The notes beneath the pieces were generated by a model, which was not told the DNA's origin, searched no databases, and saw nothing but the letters and a program-made list of their open reading frames with translations. Both the position numbers and the translations under genes were made by a program. 35,474 nucleotides of DNA from Planctomycetota bacterium (lineage in GTDB: Bacteria > Planctomycetota > UBA1135 > GCA-002686595). The stretch lies in assembly GCA_028278425.1 (NCBI GenBank), contig JANQEJ010000282.1, forward strand, positions 1 through 35,474. The letters run 5' to 3'. Below, one piece after another: positions 1-8,434 of the stretch; positions within the stretch are counted from its first letter, which is position 1, and each line of letters opens with the position of its first letter.

Positions 1-108
1 TCCTTCGGCGGTCGCCCGCGTCTCTTCTCGCTCGGCTTCTTGCGCCAGATGCTGGAGAAGTTGAGTTGCCGCCCTCGCGTCACAGAAAGATTATGGGCAG
101 TAATATGA
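1..108 (+). CDS. possible 3' end of a gene cut by the window edge
   Basis: Frame 1 is open from the first base to a TGA at 106-108, giving 35 residues with a mixed hydrophobic and basic composition that could be a protein C-terminus. Frame 2 stops at about base 63 and frame 3 stops a few bases after frame 1, so openness is weak evidence on so short a stretch. I recognise no family. It may equally be noncoding. Confidence 0.2.
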   Translation, partial: SFGGRPRLFSLGFLRQMLEKLSCRPRVTERLWAVI

Positions 109-394
109 GATGACGCAAGGAAAACCTCACAAGAATCAGGGGGGCGCGGGCTCGGAAGTGCCCTACGCTCTCACTCCAGAAGCGAAGCGGCCTACTTCAG
201 TCGGTACAGGAAAACCGTCCTCGAGTCCGGCAAACGATCTAAAGCCCGGCCGTTGCGCCCCGCGCTGCAAGAACCGCCCAACGCGGCCGGGACCCCGTCA
301 CTTGCCTCCCGGCCAACCCGCGTCGTCAAAGCCTCTTCCTCTTCTCGCTCACAACGCCGCCCCTCGGAGCTACGGCAAGCCGATGCATTCCCCG
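109..394. other. intergenic stretch, no convincing gene
   Basis: This stretch lies beyond the stop of the lipoate ligase gene. Short open frames exist on both strands, but they are rich in Pro, Ser and Arg, have no recognisable motif, and overlap each other. It is less GC-rich than the rest of the window near 90-190. I see no tRNA, clear terminator or repeat. Confidence 0.5.
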
Positions 395-1117
395 TCAACG
401 CCGCTGCAGGAAGCTTGCTGACGCAAAGTAGCCCTCCCTCGCACGCGCATGCAGCAGCTCCGCCTCAAGCGGAACCGCCGCTTCGAGCTCGCCGCCAGCC
501 GCATGCCCTACGGCTTCCGCCAACCGCACCCCGACCTCCTGCGCCGACACCTCACCGACCGTGGCGATCTCCCCCTCCAGCTCGGTCGTCCCCAACTTGA
601 TCGACCCGTGGTGCAGGACCCGCCCACCGGTGCGCCTTTGCGCCGACCCCACGCCCTTTCGTGCGCCCCAGACCAGATCGATCGCGGTCGAGTGATGAAA
701 GCACATCGGGCTCGCCGCTCTGTCCGACCTCACCTGCACGTCGCCCCGGACGCTCGCTTGCGACCCGAACTGCGCGAGCACGGCCGCGATCACCCCGTGG
801 ACCCGAACGTACGACTCCCGCACCTCCCCCGCGTACAACCCCACCCCGAGCGGCGCCGCGATCGAGAACGTCAGCTCGCGCGCGTGGTGGATCGCGCCGC
901 CGCCCGTCAGCCGTCGCACGAGCGGCAGGTCTCCCGCCACCGCCGCCACCTCCGCGTACCGCTGGAAGTAGCCGAGGCTTACCGCCTCCGGCTCCCACGT
1001 GTACAGCCTCAGCGTCGGTCGCGGATCGGGCGAGCGCAGGAGCGCTTCGTCCAGCGCCATGTTGAACCCGGGGGGAGCGTCCCAGGTTCGGATCAGACGC
1101 CAGGGTTCCCCCGGCAC
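395..1117 (-). CDS. lipoate--protein ligase family protein (LplA/LipB/BPL fold)
   Basis: This protein (240 aa) probably attaches lipoate, or transfers octanoate/lipoate, to lipoyl domains such as GcvH. Seen: the cofactor-binding signature RRLTGGGAIHH at residues 68-78, and the K-G-x-G-S-A-Q segment whose Lys154 matches the conserved active-site lysine of the family. The length fits a short ligase without the extra C-terminal accessory domain of E. coli LplA. The start is GTG at 1117 because TAGGAG lies six bases upstream, overlapping the gcvH stop; only 9 bp separate the genes. As the last gene of gcvT-gcvH-lplA it is presumably under the glycine riboswitch. Family is certain. Whether it uses free lipoate (LplA), acyl-ACP (LipM-like) or works as an amidotransferase (LipL-like) cannot be read from sequence. 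Confidence 0.9.
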   Translation of the reverse strand: MPGEPWRLIRTWDAPPGFNMALDEALLRSPDPRPTLRLYTWEPEAVSLGYFQRYAEVAAVAGDLPLVRRLTGGGAIHHARELTFSIAAPLGVGLYAGEVRESYVRVHGVIAAVLAQFGSQASVRGDVQVRSDRAASPMCFHHSTAIDLVWGARKGVGSAQRRTGGRVLHHGSIKLGTTELEGEIATVGEVSAQEVGVRLAEAVGHAAGGELEAAVPLEAELLHARAREGYFASASFLQRR

Positions 1118-1126
1118 GGAACGCTC

Positions 1127-1534
1127 CTACGAGTGCGCGCTCTCGGAGAGGAACGCCTCGTAGGCCGCGGCGTCCATCATCTCCGACGTGTCGAAGTTCT
1201 TGACCTTGAGCTGGAGCTTCACCATCCAACCCTCGGCCCACGGGTCCTTCGAGAGGACCTCCAGGTGCTCCTCGATGGCCGGGTTCACCTCGAGCACGGT
1301 GCCGGCGACCGGCGTGTTCAGATCGGCCACCGCCTTGACCGACTCGATCTCGCCGAAGGTCTCGCCGGCCTCGAGCGCGCGCCCGGGCTCCGGCAGGTCG
1401 CAGTAGACGAGGTCGCCCTCGTTGCCGCTGCAGAGCTCGTTCACGGCGAAGTCGGTGATCCCGATCAGGGCCGTGTCTCCGGTGGCCTTCACCCACTCGT
1501 GGGTCTTCGTGTAGTGGCGGTCGTCCGGGCGCAT
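1127..1534 (-). CDS. gcvH: glycine cleavage system H protein
   Basis: H protein (135 aa) carries the aminomethyl intermediate between the P, T and L proteins on a lipoyl arm. Seen: an N-terminal HYTKTHEWVK segment typical of the family, the lipoyl-attachment motif GEIESVKA with acceptor Lys67, and the following NTPVAG turn. The length is normal for the family. The ATG at 1534 is preceded by AGGAG with good spacing, and the gene starts 19 bp after gcvT. It sits between gcvT and the lipoate ligase, so enzyme and substrate of lipoylation are co-transcribed. The P protein (gcvP) is not in this window. Confidence 0.97.
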   Translation of the reverse strand: MRPDDRHYTKTHEWVKATGDTALIGITDFAVNELCSGNEGDLVYCDLPEPGRALEAGETFGEIESVKAVADLNTPVAGTVLEVNPAIEEHLEVLSKDPWAEGWMVKLQLKVKNFDTSEMMDAAAYEAFLSESAHS

Positions 1535-1553
1535 GTCTCTTCGGTCTCCTGAG

Positions 1554-2651
1554 TTATTTCCGCGTGCGTGAATAGAACGGAAGGTCTTGAACGCTGCACG
1601 GCTGGCGCTTGCCCTTGATGTCGAGCTCGAGCGCCTGGCCGGCCTGATCGAATCCGAGCCGCACGTAGGCGGTCCCGATGTTCGTGCCCACGGTGGGGGA
1701 CTTGCCGCCGGAACAGACCTCGCCGACCCTTTCGTCGCCGGCGACGAGGACGTGGCCCTGGCGCGGCACGCGCGGGCCGGGCGTCGTGATGCCGACGAGG
1801 CGGCGGGTCGGGTTGGCGGCGAGGCGCTCGAGCGCGGCGCGCCCGATGAAGTCGCCCTTCTCCTCGGTGAGCTTGACCGCGAAGCCGAGCCCCGCCTCGA
1901 GCGGATGGTGCTCCGCGTCGATCTCGTGTCCGAAGAGCGACATGCCCGCCTCGAGGCGCAGCGTGTCGCGCGCGCCCAGGCCGATCGGCTTCAGCCCGTG
2001 CGGCTCGCCGGCGGCGAGGATCTCGTTCCACACGCAGGGGGCCTCCGCCGTCGGTACGTACACCTCGAAGCCCGGCTCGCCGGTGTAGCCGGTGCGGCTG
2101 ATCCGCGTGTCGGGGAGGCCGCAGACCGTGCCGCGGTCGAAGCGGTAGTACTTGATCGACGCGAGGTCGCACCCCTCGACCAGCGGCTGGAGGATCTCGA
2201 CGGACTTCTCGCCCTGGAGCGCGAGCATTCCGGTCGCGGCGGTCAGGTCGTCGACCTCGGCCGCGAAGCCCGCGGAGTGCTCGCGGATCCACGCCAGGTC
2301 CTCCTCCGTGTTCGAGGCGTTGACGACGAGATAGACCTCGTCCGGGTCGCGGTAGACCAACAGGTCGTCGATCGGGTACCCGTCCTCGCGGCAGAGGAGC
2401 GCGTAGCGGATCGCGCCCACCGGGATCTTCGCGCAGTGGTTGGTCGACACCCGGTCGACGAGCGCGACCGCGTCGGGACCGCTCACGCGGAAGCGCCCCA
2501 TGTGCCCGAGGTCGAAGAGGCCGGCGGTGGTGCGCACCGTCCGCACCTCGTCGAGGATCGACGCGTACTGCACGGGCATGCTCCACCCTCCGAACTCGAC
2601 CATGCGCGCGCCGAGCGCGACGTGGGTGTCGTGGAGGGAGGTCTGCTTCAT
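1554..2651 (-). CDS. gcvT: glycine cleavage system T protein (aminomethyltransferase)
   Basis: GcvT moves the methylene carbon from the aminomethyl-lipoyl H protein to tetrahydrofolate, releasing ammonia. Seen: an N-terminus with the family pattern LHDTHVALGARMVEFGGW, the GLFDLGHMGRF segment, the TGYTGEPGFEVY segment of the folate-binding domain, and a C-terminal barrel domain. The 365-aa length is normal. I chose ATG at 2651; a TTG three codons upstream (2660) would add only three residues. No clear ribosome-binding site precedes either, because the start lies 17 bases after the riboswitch terminator hairpin. It is the first gene of the glycine operon. Confidence 0.96.
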   Translation of the reverse strand: MKQTSLHDTHVALGARMVEFGGWSMPVQYASILDEVRTVRTTAGLFDLGHMGRFRVSGPDAVALVDRVSTNHCAKIPVGAIRYALLCREDGYPIDDLLVYRDPDEVYLVVNASNTEEDLAWIREHSAGFAAEVDDLTAATGMLALQGEKSVEILQPLVEGCDLASIKYYRFDRGTVCGLPDTRISRTGYTGEPGFEVYVPTAEAPCVWNEILAAGEPHGLKPIGLGARDTLRLEAGMSLFGHEIDAEHHPLEAGLGFAVKLTEEKGDFIGRAALERLAANPTRRLVGITTPGPRVPRQGHVLVAGDERVGEVCSGGKSPTVGTNIGTAYVRLGFDQAGQALELDIKGKRQPCSVQDLPFYSRTRK

Positions 2652-2667
2652 CGGGGCCAAATGGAAA

Positions 2668-2708
2668 CAGGGGGCGCAGGCGGCCGTGCAGGCCGTTTGC
2701 GCCCCCTG
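2668..2708 (-). terminator. intrinsic terminator of the glycine riboswitch expression platform
   Basis: On the minus strand an 11-bp perfect stem (CAGGGGGCGCA with TGCGCCCCCTG, outer ends 2708 and 2668) encloses a GGCC/GGCC inner stem and is followed by a short T-rich run, with the gcvT start 17 bases further on. Its 5' arm can instead pair upstream: CCCTG at 2723-2719 with CAGGG at 2708-2704, around a GAAC-repeat loop. This gives a plausible antiterminator, so glycine binding would favour read-through into gcvT. Confidence 0.85.
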
Positions 2709-2727
2709 TTCGTTCGTTCAGGGATGC

Positions 2728-2826
2728 CGGACGCGGGTCCTTTTGCCTGAGAGTTTCGCGCGAGCCAACCGGCCCGGCTTGCCCCTTCGGCGCCCGGGAA
2801 GGCCCCGGAGCTCTCCCGCGCGTCCG
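2728..2826 (-). promoter_or_regulatory. glycine riboswitch, single aptamer
   Basis: On the minus strand the region has the glycine aptamer core in order: CGGGAGAG, a GC-rich arm, GCCGAAGGGGCAA, a second arm, then AAACTCTCAGGCAAAAGGACC. The ends form a perfect 8-bp closing stem, CGGACGCG (2826-2819) with CGCGTCCG (2735-2728). Only one aptamer is present, where many glycine riboswitches are tandem. It lies directly upstream of gcvT, the classic target, and is followed by an intrinsic terminator. An AT-rich patch just upstream (about 2835-2845, reading TTTTAATTAGAGT) could hold the -10 box, but I cannot identify a good -35. Confidence 0.95.
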
Positions 2827-2960
2827 CGGAGAGCCGGGGACTCTAATTAAAAGGGGAGCGGGGGGGAAGGGGCCCACGGCGCCTCCCGGGACTCAATGCG
2901 AATTCCTACCCCCCGTCTCCTGGGGCCAGGGGTACGGTTGGACGGAGCCCCCCTTCCCGC

Positions 2961-4565
2961 GTGTCCCACACCCTCCGTCTCCTCCTCTCGCTCGCCCTCA
3001 CCGGCCCGACCGCGGCCGCCGTCGCGGGTGCCCAGGGCGAGGTCGACCCCTTCGCCGGCGGCCTGCGCTGGGCGCACGGGCCCGACTCCACCGAGACGTG
3101 GATGCCGCGCGACGTGGCGTTCGCCGCCGGGGGCGAGCTGGTCTGGGCCGCTCCGGCGGTCGGCACCCCGCACCTCGCCCTCTACGCCGCCGGCGCGATC
3201 TCGGATCCCGCCGCGCCCGTGTTGCGGGGACCCGACCTCCCCGGAGCGATCGGCGTCATCCCCGTCGCCGTCGGCGCGGATGCCGGCGAGCTCTTCGCGG
3301 CGACCCAGTTCCCCGACCCGAGCGCCTCCGAGCGCGTGACCGAGATCGTCCGCTACGACGCCTTCGCGGCCGGGCTGGGCGCGCCGTTCGGGCCGGTCTG
3401 GACCTACTCGCCCCCGCTCAAGACGAACGGGCCCGCGCTGCTGGCGGCCGACGCCGCCGGGGGCCTCGTGTACGCGCTGCGCGACGACGCGGCGGGGGCC
3501 GTGCGGATCGAATGGCTCGACCCGGCCGACGGCCAGCCTCTGGCGCAAACGACGGTCGCCGGTGGCGCCTTGAAGGCCTTCGCGGCCTCGGAGGGCGGAG
3601 CGCGCGTGGCGCTGACCGCGGGGCTCGAACTCTGGCTGGTCGACGCCGCGGGTCAGGCGCTGCACCACGAGACGCTCGCCGCGTCGACGTCCTGCCTGGC
3701 GCTCGCGGGCGACGGGCGAACGCTCCTCGTCGGCGGGTTCGGCGCCGCGCGCGTCCTGAGCGAAGAACCGGATGGGACCTTCGCGACGACGGCCACGTAC
3801 GCCGCCGCTCCCAACGAGATCGCCGCGCGAGCGGCGGTCTCCTTCGACGCCCGCACCCGGGCGATCGGCTGGTGGGACTACACGAACACCGTCGACGTCC
3901 GCTTCGAGAGCTTCGACGGCGAGACCGGCGCGCTCCTGCACTCGCTGGAGCAGAAGGGCGCGCTCGGCGGGCTCCAGAACTTCACCCAGTCCGTCGAGGT
4001 CTCCGCCGACGGCGAGCGCGTGGCCCTCGGTCTGTGGGGCCTCGGCGGAGCCGACACCGAGCCGGACGTTCTGCTCTTCGAGCGCGGCACCGCGTCCCCG
4101 GTCCAGGCCTGGCACCTGCCCGGCAGCGTGCTCGCGATGGACCTCGACGCGAGCGCCACGCGGCTGGCGGTCGCGATGAAGGATTCGCACGCGAACCAGT
4201 TCGCGTCGACCGGCCGCGTGCGGCTCTACGACACCGGCGAGCGCGACCTGCAGGTCACGGCGGCGACGCAGGCCGGCGGCACGCTGGAGGCCGCGTTTCT
4301 CCTCGACGGAGCCACGCTGGCCGCCTTCGGCGTCGGGACGCCGGTCGTGGGACAGCCGGTCTTCGGCGTGGGGGGGCTCCTGATGCTCGAGCAGGGACAG
4401 CCGCTCGTCACGCTTCCCGCCACGCCCGACGCGAGCGGGCGGGCCGACCTCTCGGTGCCGGTGCCGGCGGGCCTCGTGGGCGCGAGCCTGGGCCTGCAGG
4501 CCGTGGGGTGGTCCGCGGGGAGCGCCCAGTTCTCCGCGTGCCTGGTCCGACCGGCGATCCTCTGA
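2961..4565 (+). CDS. secreted propeller-like protein, function unknown
   Basis: A 534-aa protein starting at GTG 2961 with a signal peptide (hydrophobic core about residues 5-22, ending near AGAQ). The body shows repeated WD/PQQ-propeller-like blades, for example ADGERVALGLWG, DGRTLLVGGFG and SATRLAVAMKDS, each about 45-60 residues apart. The last about 60 residues, with DASGRADLSVPVPAGLVG and a following Q-A-V-G-W, match a C-terminal beta domain I associate with secreted Planctomycetota proteins. No catalytic motif is visible. No in-frame ATG lies between the riboswitch and the GTG. It diverges from the glycine operon. The role is unknown; cell-surface or periplasmic binding is a guess. Confidence 0.75.
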   Translation: MSHTLRLLLSLALTGPTAAAVAGAQGEVDPFAGGLRWAHGPDSTETWMPRDVAFAAGGELVWAAPAVGTPHLALYAAGAISDPAAPVLRGPDLPGAIGVIPVAVGADAGELFAATQFPDPSASERVTEIVRYDAFAAGLGAPFGPVWTYSPPLKTNGPALLAADAAGGLVYALRDDAAGAVRIEWLDPADGQPLAQTTVAGGALKAFAASEGGARVALTAGLELWLVDAAGQALHHETLAASTSCLALAGDGRTLLVGGFGAARVLSEEPDGTFATTATYAAAPNEIAARAAVSFDARTRAIGWWDYTNTVDVRFESFDGETGALLHSLEQKGALGGLQNFTQSVEVSADGERVALGLWGLGGADTEPDVLLFERGTASPVQAWHLPGSVLAMDLDASATRLAVAMKDSHANQFASTGRVRLYDTGERDLQVTAATQAGGTLEAAFLLDGATLAAFGVGTPVVGQPVFGVGGLLMLEQGQPLVTLPATPDASGRADLSVPVPAGLVGASLGLQAVGWSAGSAQFSACLVRPAIL

Positions 4566-4630
4566 AGTTCGGGCCGGTTTTGGGCGATCGGCCCATCAAG
4601 TGGTTGCGGGGTCTCCGCCGATAGCGCCCC

Positions 4631-4703
4631 CGGAGCAGCGTCCCCGCTCCGAGCGTTCCCCTTTACCCCGCCCCACCCCCATTTCGGGACTCCCCACGTC
4701 CCG
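4631..4703 (+). other. two small inverted repeats upstream of the Ig-like lipoprotein gene
   Basis: CGGAGC (4631-4636) pairs with GCTCCG (4646-4651), and CGGGAC (4685-4690) pairs with GTCCCG (4698-4703). The second hairpin ends 15 bases before the ATG at 4719. Short stems are common at this base composition, so a termination or translational role is only possible. Confidence 0.3.
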
Positions 4704-4718
4704 AGCGAGGCATCTCCG

Positions 4719-7700
4719 ATGGCACTTGGGAAGAAGTTTCTCGCCTGGTCCGGTCTTCTCCTCTCCCTCCTCCTCTCCGCGTGCAGCAGCGGCAGCAGCG
4801 GGGGGGCCGGCAACGTCCTCCTGACCGTCAGCCAGGACCTCACCCTCGATCCCACCGGGATGACGACGGTGATCACCTTCCAGACGAACCTGCCGGCGGG
4901 CGTCACCGCCGGGAACTTCACCGCGGACGGCGGGCAGACGGCGCTCGCGGTCGTCGTCCTCGACGAGGTCGCGCGCGTGACCTGGGACCAGCGGGTCACC
5001 CCGTCGCACGAGGTGCAGACGGTCACGATCCCGGGCGTCGTCGACGGCTCGTTCCCCGTGACGACCACCGATCCGAACCCGCCGACGTTCGCGGTCACCG
5101 CGGCCACGCAGGTCGCGGGCCTGGGCGGCGACACGATCACGGTCCAGTTCAGCGGCGCGAACGTCATCAAGGCGATGGCGGACGCCATCGCGAACTGGTC
5201 GCTCGTCGTCAACGGCGTGTCGATGGACCTCACCGGCTCGACGTTCGATCTCGACGAGGGGACGCAGATCCTCGCGATCACGCTGGGCCCGGGCGCGAAC
5301 CTGCACGCGACCTTCGACCTCGCCGCGCTGAACGTCGCGAGCGTCGCCGACGTCGCCCTGGCGGCGACGCCGCAGGCCGGGGCCGCGACCGGCGACACGG
5401 TCGCGCCGACGCACAGCCCGCCGGTCCAGAACCTGGTCGAGAGCGAATTCGGCTTCGTGGTCGACTTCACGTTCAGCGAGGCGATGGACCCGATCTTCGC
5501 CACGCAGCTCTCGAACTTCGACGCCGGCTTCCCGGTCTTCGCCTCGCAGGTCGAGCAGCTCCCCGGCACGCCGGAGACCCTGCGCGTGACCTTCAACAAC
5601 CCGATCGTGCCCGGCTACGACACGATCACCTTCGGCGCCGAGCTCTTCGACGTTCACGGCAACCCGGTCGTCGATCCGGGCGGTCCGGTCGCCGTCACCG
5701 CCGGCTCGACGCCGGACAACGACTACGACGGCACCCCGGTGCTCGACACGGTCGAGGACGCCGGCGGCGACACGCTGACGGTGCTCCTGACCCAGGCGCT
5801 CGACCCCGACGTGGCCGAGGAGTTCGCCCGCTGGGACGTGCAGTCGCCCACCGGGACGTCGCTCGACCTCTCCGGGGCGACGTTCAGCTACGACCTCCTG
5901 TCGAAGACGATGACGATCACGCTCGCCGAGGACCTCGTCACCGGCGACAGCTTCCAGGTCGGACCGGGCGCCGGCCCGCTCTTCCCGGTGGACGTCGACG
6001 GGCAGGATTTCCTGGACGTCATCGCCGGCACCGTGACCGGCGACTCGACCGCGCCCTTCGCGATCCTGGTCGGCCAGAACCGCACCGTGGATCCGACCGG
6101 GCTCACCCTGGACATCGTGCTCTCCGAGGACATCGCGGGAACGGTCCCCGGCGACTGGACCGTGACCGGAGGCGCGACGGTCGACACCGCGACGCTGACC
6201 GGCAGCGACCGCGTGCGGCTCACGCTGACCGGCGGCTTCGCGATGCCGGGCGTGGACACGCTCTCCGTCGCCAACCTGACCGACCTCGCTGGCAACGCGA
6301 TGCCGGCGCCACAGACCGGTCTTCCGATCGTCTCGACCGATCAGGACCCGCCGACGGCGGGTCTGTTCAGCGCCTTCGCCTTCGCGGGCGCCGACAACGA
6401 CGAGATCCAGGTGACGTTCGACGACGACATGCTGGAGGCCGAGGTCGAGGACCCGCTGAGCTGGGTCGTCGAGATGCCCGTTGGGACGCCGCTCGACACG
6501 ACCAACGCGAGCGTCGACTACAACCCCTTCACGCGGACCGCGGTCCTCACGTTCGACGGCGGCGACCAGGTGGACCTCAAGGTCCGCCAGAGCATTCAGC
6601 TCAGCCTCTCGAACATGCACGACCTCGGCGGCAACCTCGTCGACGGCACGCCGATCGCCGGCGTCGTCGACGGCGAGGGCGTCTACCCGACGCTCGAGGC
6701 CGTCTGGGTCGAGACGCTCGACCCGAGCCGGCTCCACGTCCAGTTCAGCGAGCCCTGCGACGAGCTCGACGACATCGCTGGATTCACGGCGTACGTCGTG
6801 CGCGACGACCTGGGCGCCGTCGTCGGCGGCCCCGCCGCGGTGACGATCGACCCCGACCGCGCCGGCGCGACGCTGTTCCTCGGCTTCGGCGCCACCGCGG
6901 GCTTCCACACGCTGGACGTCCGCGGGGTCACCGACCTCGCCGGGAACCAGATCTTCCCGGTCGACCTCTTCCCGATCGTCGCCGAGGACTTGAGCGAGCC
7001 CGCCCTGGATCCCGGCCTGTCGGTCGTCGCGTCCGTCTCCGGCGAGGAGAACGACGTGCTCACGATCGAGTTCGACCGGCCGATGTCGTCCTGGGGGATC
7101 GACGATCCGCTGAACTACGACCTGACCGCCGGCGGGCCCTCCGCCAACCTGTCGGACGCCGACTACGTGTTCGACGGCGACGCGACGGTCACGATCAACC
7201 TCGACGGTCCTTTCTCGCCCGACGTGCAGACCGGCGTGCTTCACGCCCTCTTGATCAGCGGCCTGCGCTCGGCGCAGGGCGTGGACATGACCGGGCCCTC
7301 CGGCGAGGCGGTCGTGTGCACCGGCGACAGCACCGCGGCGGCGCAGACCGCCCTGCGCACGCGGATCGACGCGGCCAACCCCGCGGACTCGATCCTGATC
7401 GAGTTCGACGAGGCCACGGACCCGGTCGCCGCCGAGACGGCGGCGAACTTCCTGAAGGGCGGCGTGGTGGCCGATTCGGCCACGCGCGTCGGCCACCGCA
7501 CGGTGCGCGCGGTCTGGAGCGGCGGGGTGCTCCCCGGCGACTCGATCGACGTGACGATGACCGACCTCGCCGGGAACGTCGGCGTGACGAACCAGCTCGC
7601 CCAGGCGGCGACCACCGTCGGCCCCGTGCTGTTGAGCGTCGACGGCGTGATCCAGCCGGGCTTCGGCGGCGACGAGGTGCGCCTCGGTTTCAGCGTGCCG

Positions 7701-8234
7701 ATCGAGCCCGGCAGCGCCGGAACGATTGCGAACTACGCCGTCGACCAGGGCGGGAACCCGGTCGACCTCACCGGCGCCGCGCTCCGCTACGTGAGCGCCA
7801 CCAACACCGTCGCGATCCAGCTCGCCTCCGGGGTGGAGCTCGACCCGTTCCAGACGGTCCACGTCCTGGTGGACAACGTGACCAACCAGGACGGGATCGC
7901 GATCAGCCCCCAGGGCGACCTCACGGGCTCGGTGACCGGCGACACCACGCCGCCGGACTTCGCGGTCGCGTTCGTCAACTTCCGCGAGAGCGCGACGGCG
8001 CAGGTCGTCGACGTGCTCTTCACCGAGGACGTGGACCCGGCGTTCGCCGGAACGCCCGCCAACTTCACCGCGTCCGGCGGGCAGACGGTGACCGGGGCGA
8101 CGCTCCTGGCTCCGGACATCCTGAGGCTCTCGCTGTCGGCTCCGCTTATCGACGGCGACACGATCGACACGGTCGGGATCGAGGACGCGGCGGGAGTCGC
8201 GGCCGGTGCGATCTCGATCGCGCCGGACTTCTAG
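4719..8234 (+). CDS. large lipoprotein with tandem SbsA-type Ig-like domains
   Basis: A 1171-aa protein with a type II signal peptide: two lysines, a hydrophobic run and the lipobox LLSAC with Cys22, then a Ser/Gly-rich linker. The rest is about nine or ten repeats of roughly 110 residues. Each has a T/VxVxFSEAMDP-like strand (for example VDFTFSEAMDP, VTFDDDMLEA, IEFDRPMSSW), an LxLxVxNLTDLAGN-like strand (NLTDLAGNA, GVTDLAGNQ, MTDLAGNVG) and often a TGDSTAP-like linker. This is the pattern of SbsA/Big-type Ig-like domains. No enzymatic domain is visible. A cell-envelope structural or adhesive role is likely but unproven. The lspA and lgt genes needed to mature such a lipoprotein are in this same window (17550-18754). 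Confidence 0.88.
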   Translation: MALGKKFLAWSGLLLSLLLSACSSGSSGGAGNVLLTVSQDLTLDPTGMTTVITFQTNLPAGVTAGNFTADGGQTALAVVVLDEVARVTWDQRVTPSHEVQTVTIPGVVDGSFPVTTTDPNPPTFAVTAATQVAGLGGDTITVQFSGANVIKAMADAIANWSLVVNGVSMDLTGSTFDLDEGTQILAITLGPGANLHATFDLAALNVASVADVALAATPQAGAATGDTVAPTHSPPVQNLVESEFGFVVDFTFSEAMDPIFATQLSNFDAGFPVFASQVEQLPGTPETLRVTFNNPIVPGYDTITFGAELFDVHGNPVVDPGGPVAVTAGSTPDNDYDGTPVLDTVEDAGGDTLTVLLTQALDPDVAEEFARWDVQSPTGTSLDLSGATFSYDLLSKTMTITLAEDLVTGDSFQVGPGAGPLFPVDVDGQDFLDVIAGTVTGDSTAPFAILVGQNRTVDPTGLTLDIVLSEDIAGTVPGDWTVTGGATVDTATLTGSDRVRLTLTGGFAMPGVDTLSVANLTDLAGNAMPAPQTGLPIVSTDQDPPTAGLFSAFAFAGADNDEIQVTFDDDMLEAEVEDPLSWVVEMPVGTPLDTTNASVDYNPFTRTAVLTFDGGDQVDLKVRQSIQLSLSNMHDLGGNLVDGTPIAGVVDGEGVYPTLEAVWVETLDPSRLHVQFSEPCDELDDIAGFTAYVVRDDLGAVVGGPAAVTIDPDRAGATLFLGFGATAGFHTLDVRGVTDLAGNQIFPVDLFPIVAEDLSEPALDPGLSVVASVSGEENDVLTIEFDRPMSSWGIDDPLNYDLTAGGPSANLSDADYVFDGDATVTINLDGPFSPDVQTGVLHALLISGLRSAQGVDMTGPSGEAVVCTGDSTAAAQTALRTRIDAANPADSILIEFDEATDPVAAETAANFLKGGVVADSATRVGHRTVRAVWSGGVLPGDSIDVTMTDLAGNVGVTNQLAQAATTVGPVLLSVDGVIQPGFGGDEVRLGFSVPIEPGSAGTIANYAVDQGGNPVDLTGAALRYVSATNTVAIQLASGVELDPFQTVHVLVDNVTNQDGIAISPQGDLTGSVTGDTTPPDFAVAFVNFRESATAQVVDVLFTEDVDPAFAGTPANFTASGGQTVTGATLLAPDILRLSLSAPLIDGDTIDTVGIEDAAGVAAGAISIAPDF

Positions 8235-8256
8235 ACCCGTCCGCGAGCGCCGCTCT

Positions 8257-8296
8257 CCCGTGCCCCGGCGCCGGCCGCGCGCGCCCGGGGCACGGG
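8257..8296 (+). terminator. strong hairpin after the Ig-like lipoprotein gene
   Basis: A 12-bp perfect stem, CCCGTGCCCCGG with CCGGGGCACGGG, encloses a 16-base GC-only loop and begins 22 bases after the stop codon. No T run follows immediately (a TTTTT lies about 30 bases on), so it may be an RNA end-protecting hairpin or a terminator without a classic U tract. Confidence 0.55.
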
Positions 8297-8434
8297 TGTG
8301 CTCGCGGGGAGTGGGAACCTTTTTCCACCCGCGCCGAGGCCGGCGCAAAGCGGGCTAATTGCCTCCAGATCGGTGTTCGTAAGGGCCGACTATGCCCGTG
8401 GCACCGCCTTCGAGGCGGGGCCCTCCCCATTCGT

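Noticed and set aside
110..421. Plus-strand 103-codon open frame near the left edge
   Set aside because: Low-complexity Pro/Ser/Lys content, no ribosome-binding site and no motif.
552..1496. Long open frames antisense and out of frame to lplA-gcvH, and similar ones across the window
   Set aside because: They are Arg/Gly/Pro-rich products of high GC, with no motif, lying over genes of certain identity.
4596..8348. A 1250-codon minus-strand open frame over the Ig-like lipoprotein
   Set aside because: It is composed of Arg, Asp, Val and Gly repeats that mirror the plus-strand repeat codons, with no start signal or domain. The plus strand has a lipobox and clear Ig-like repeats.
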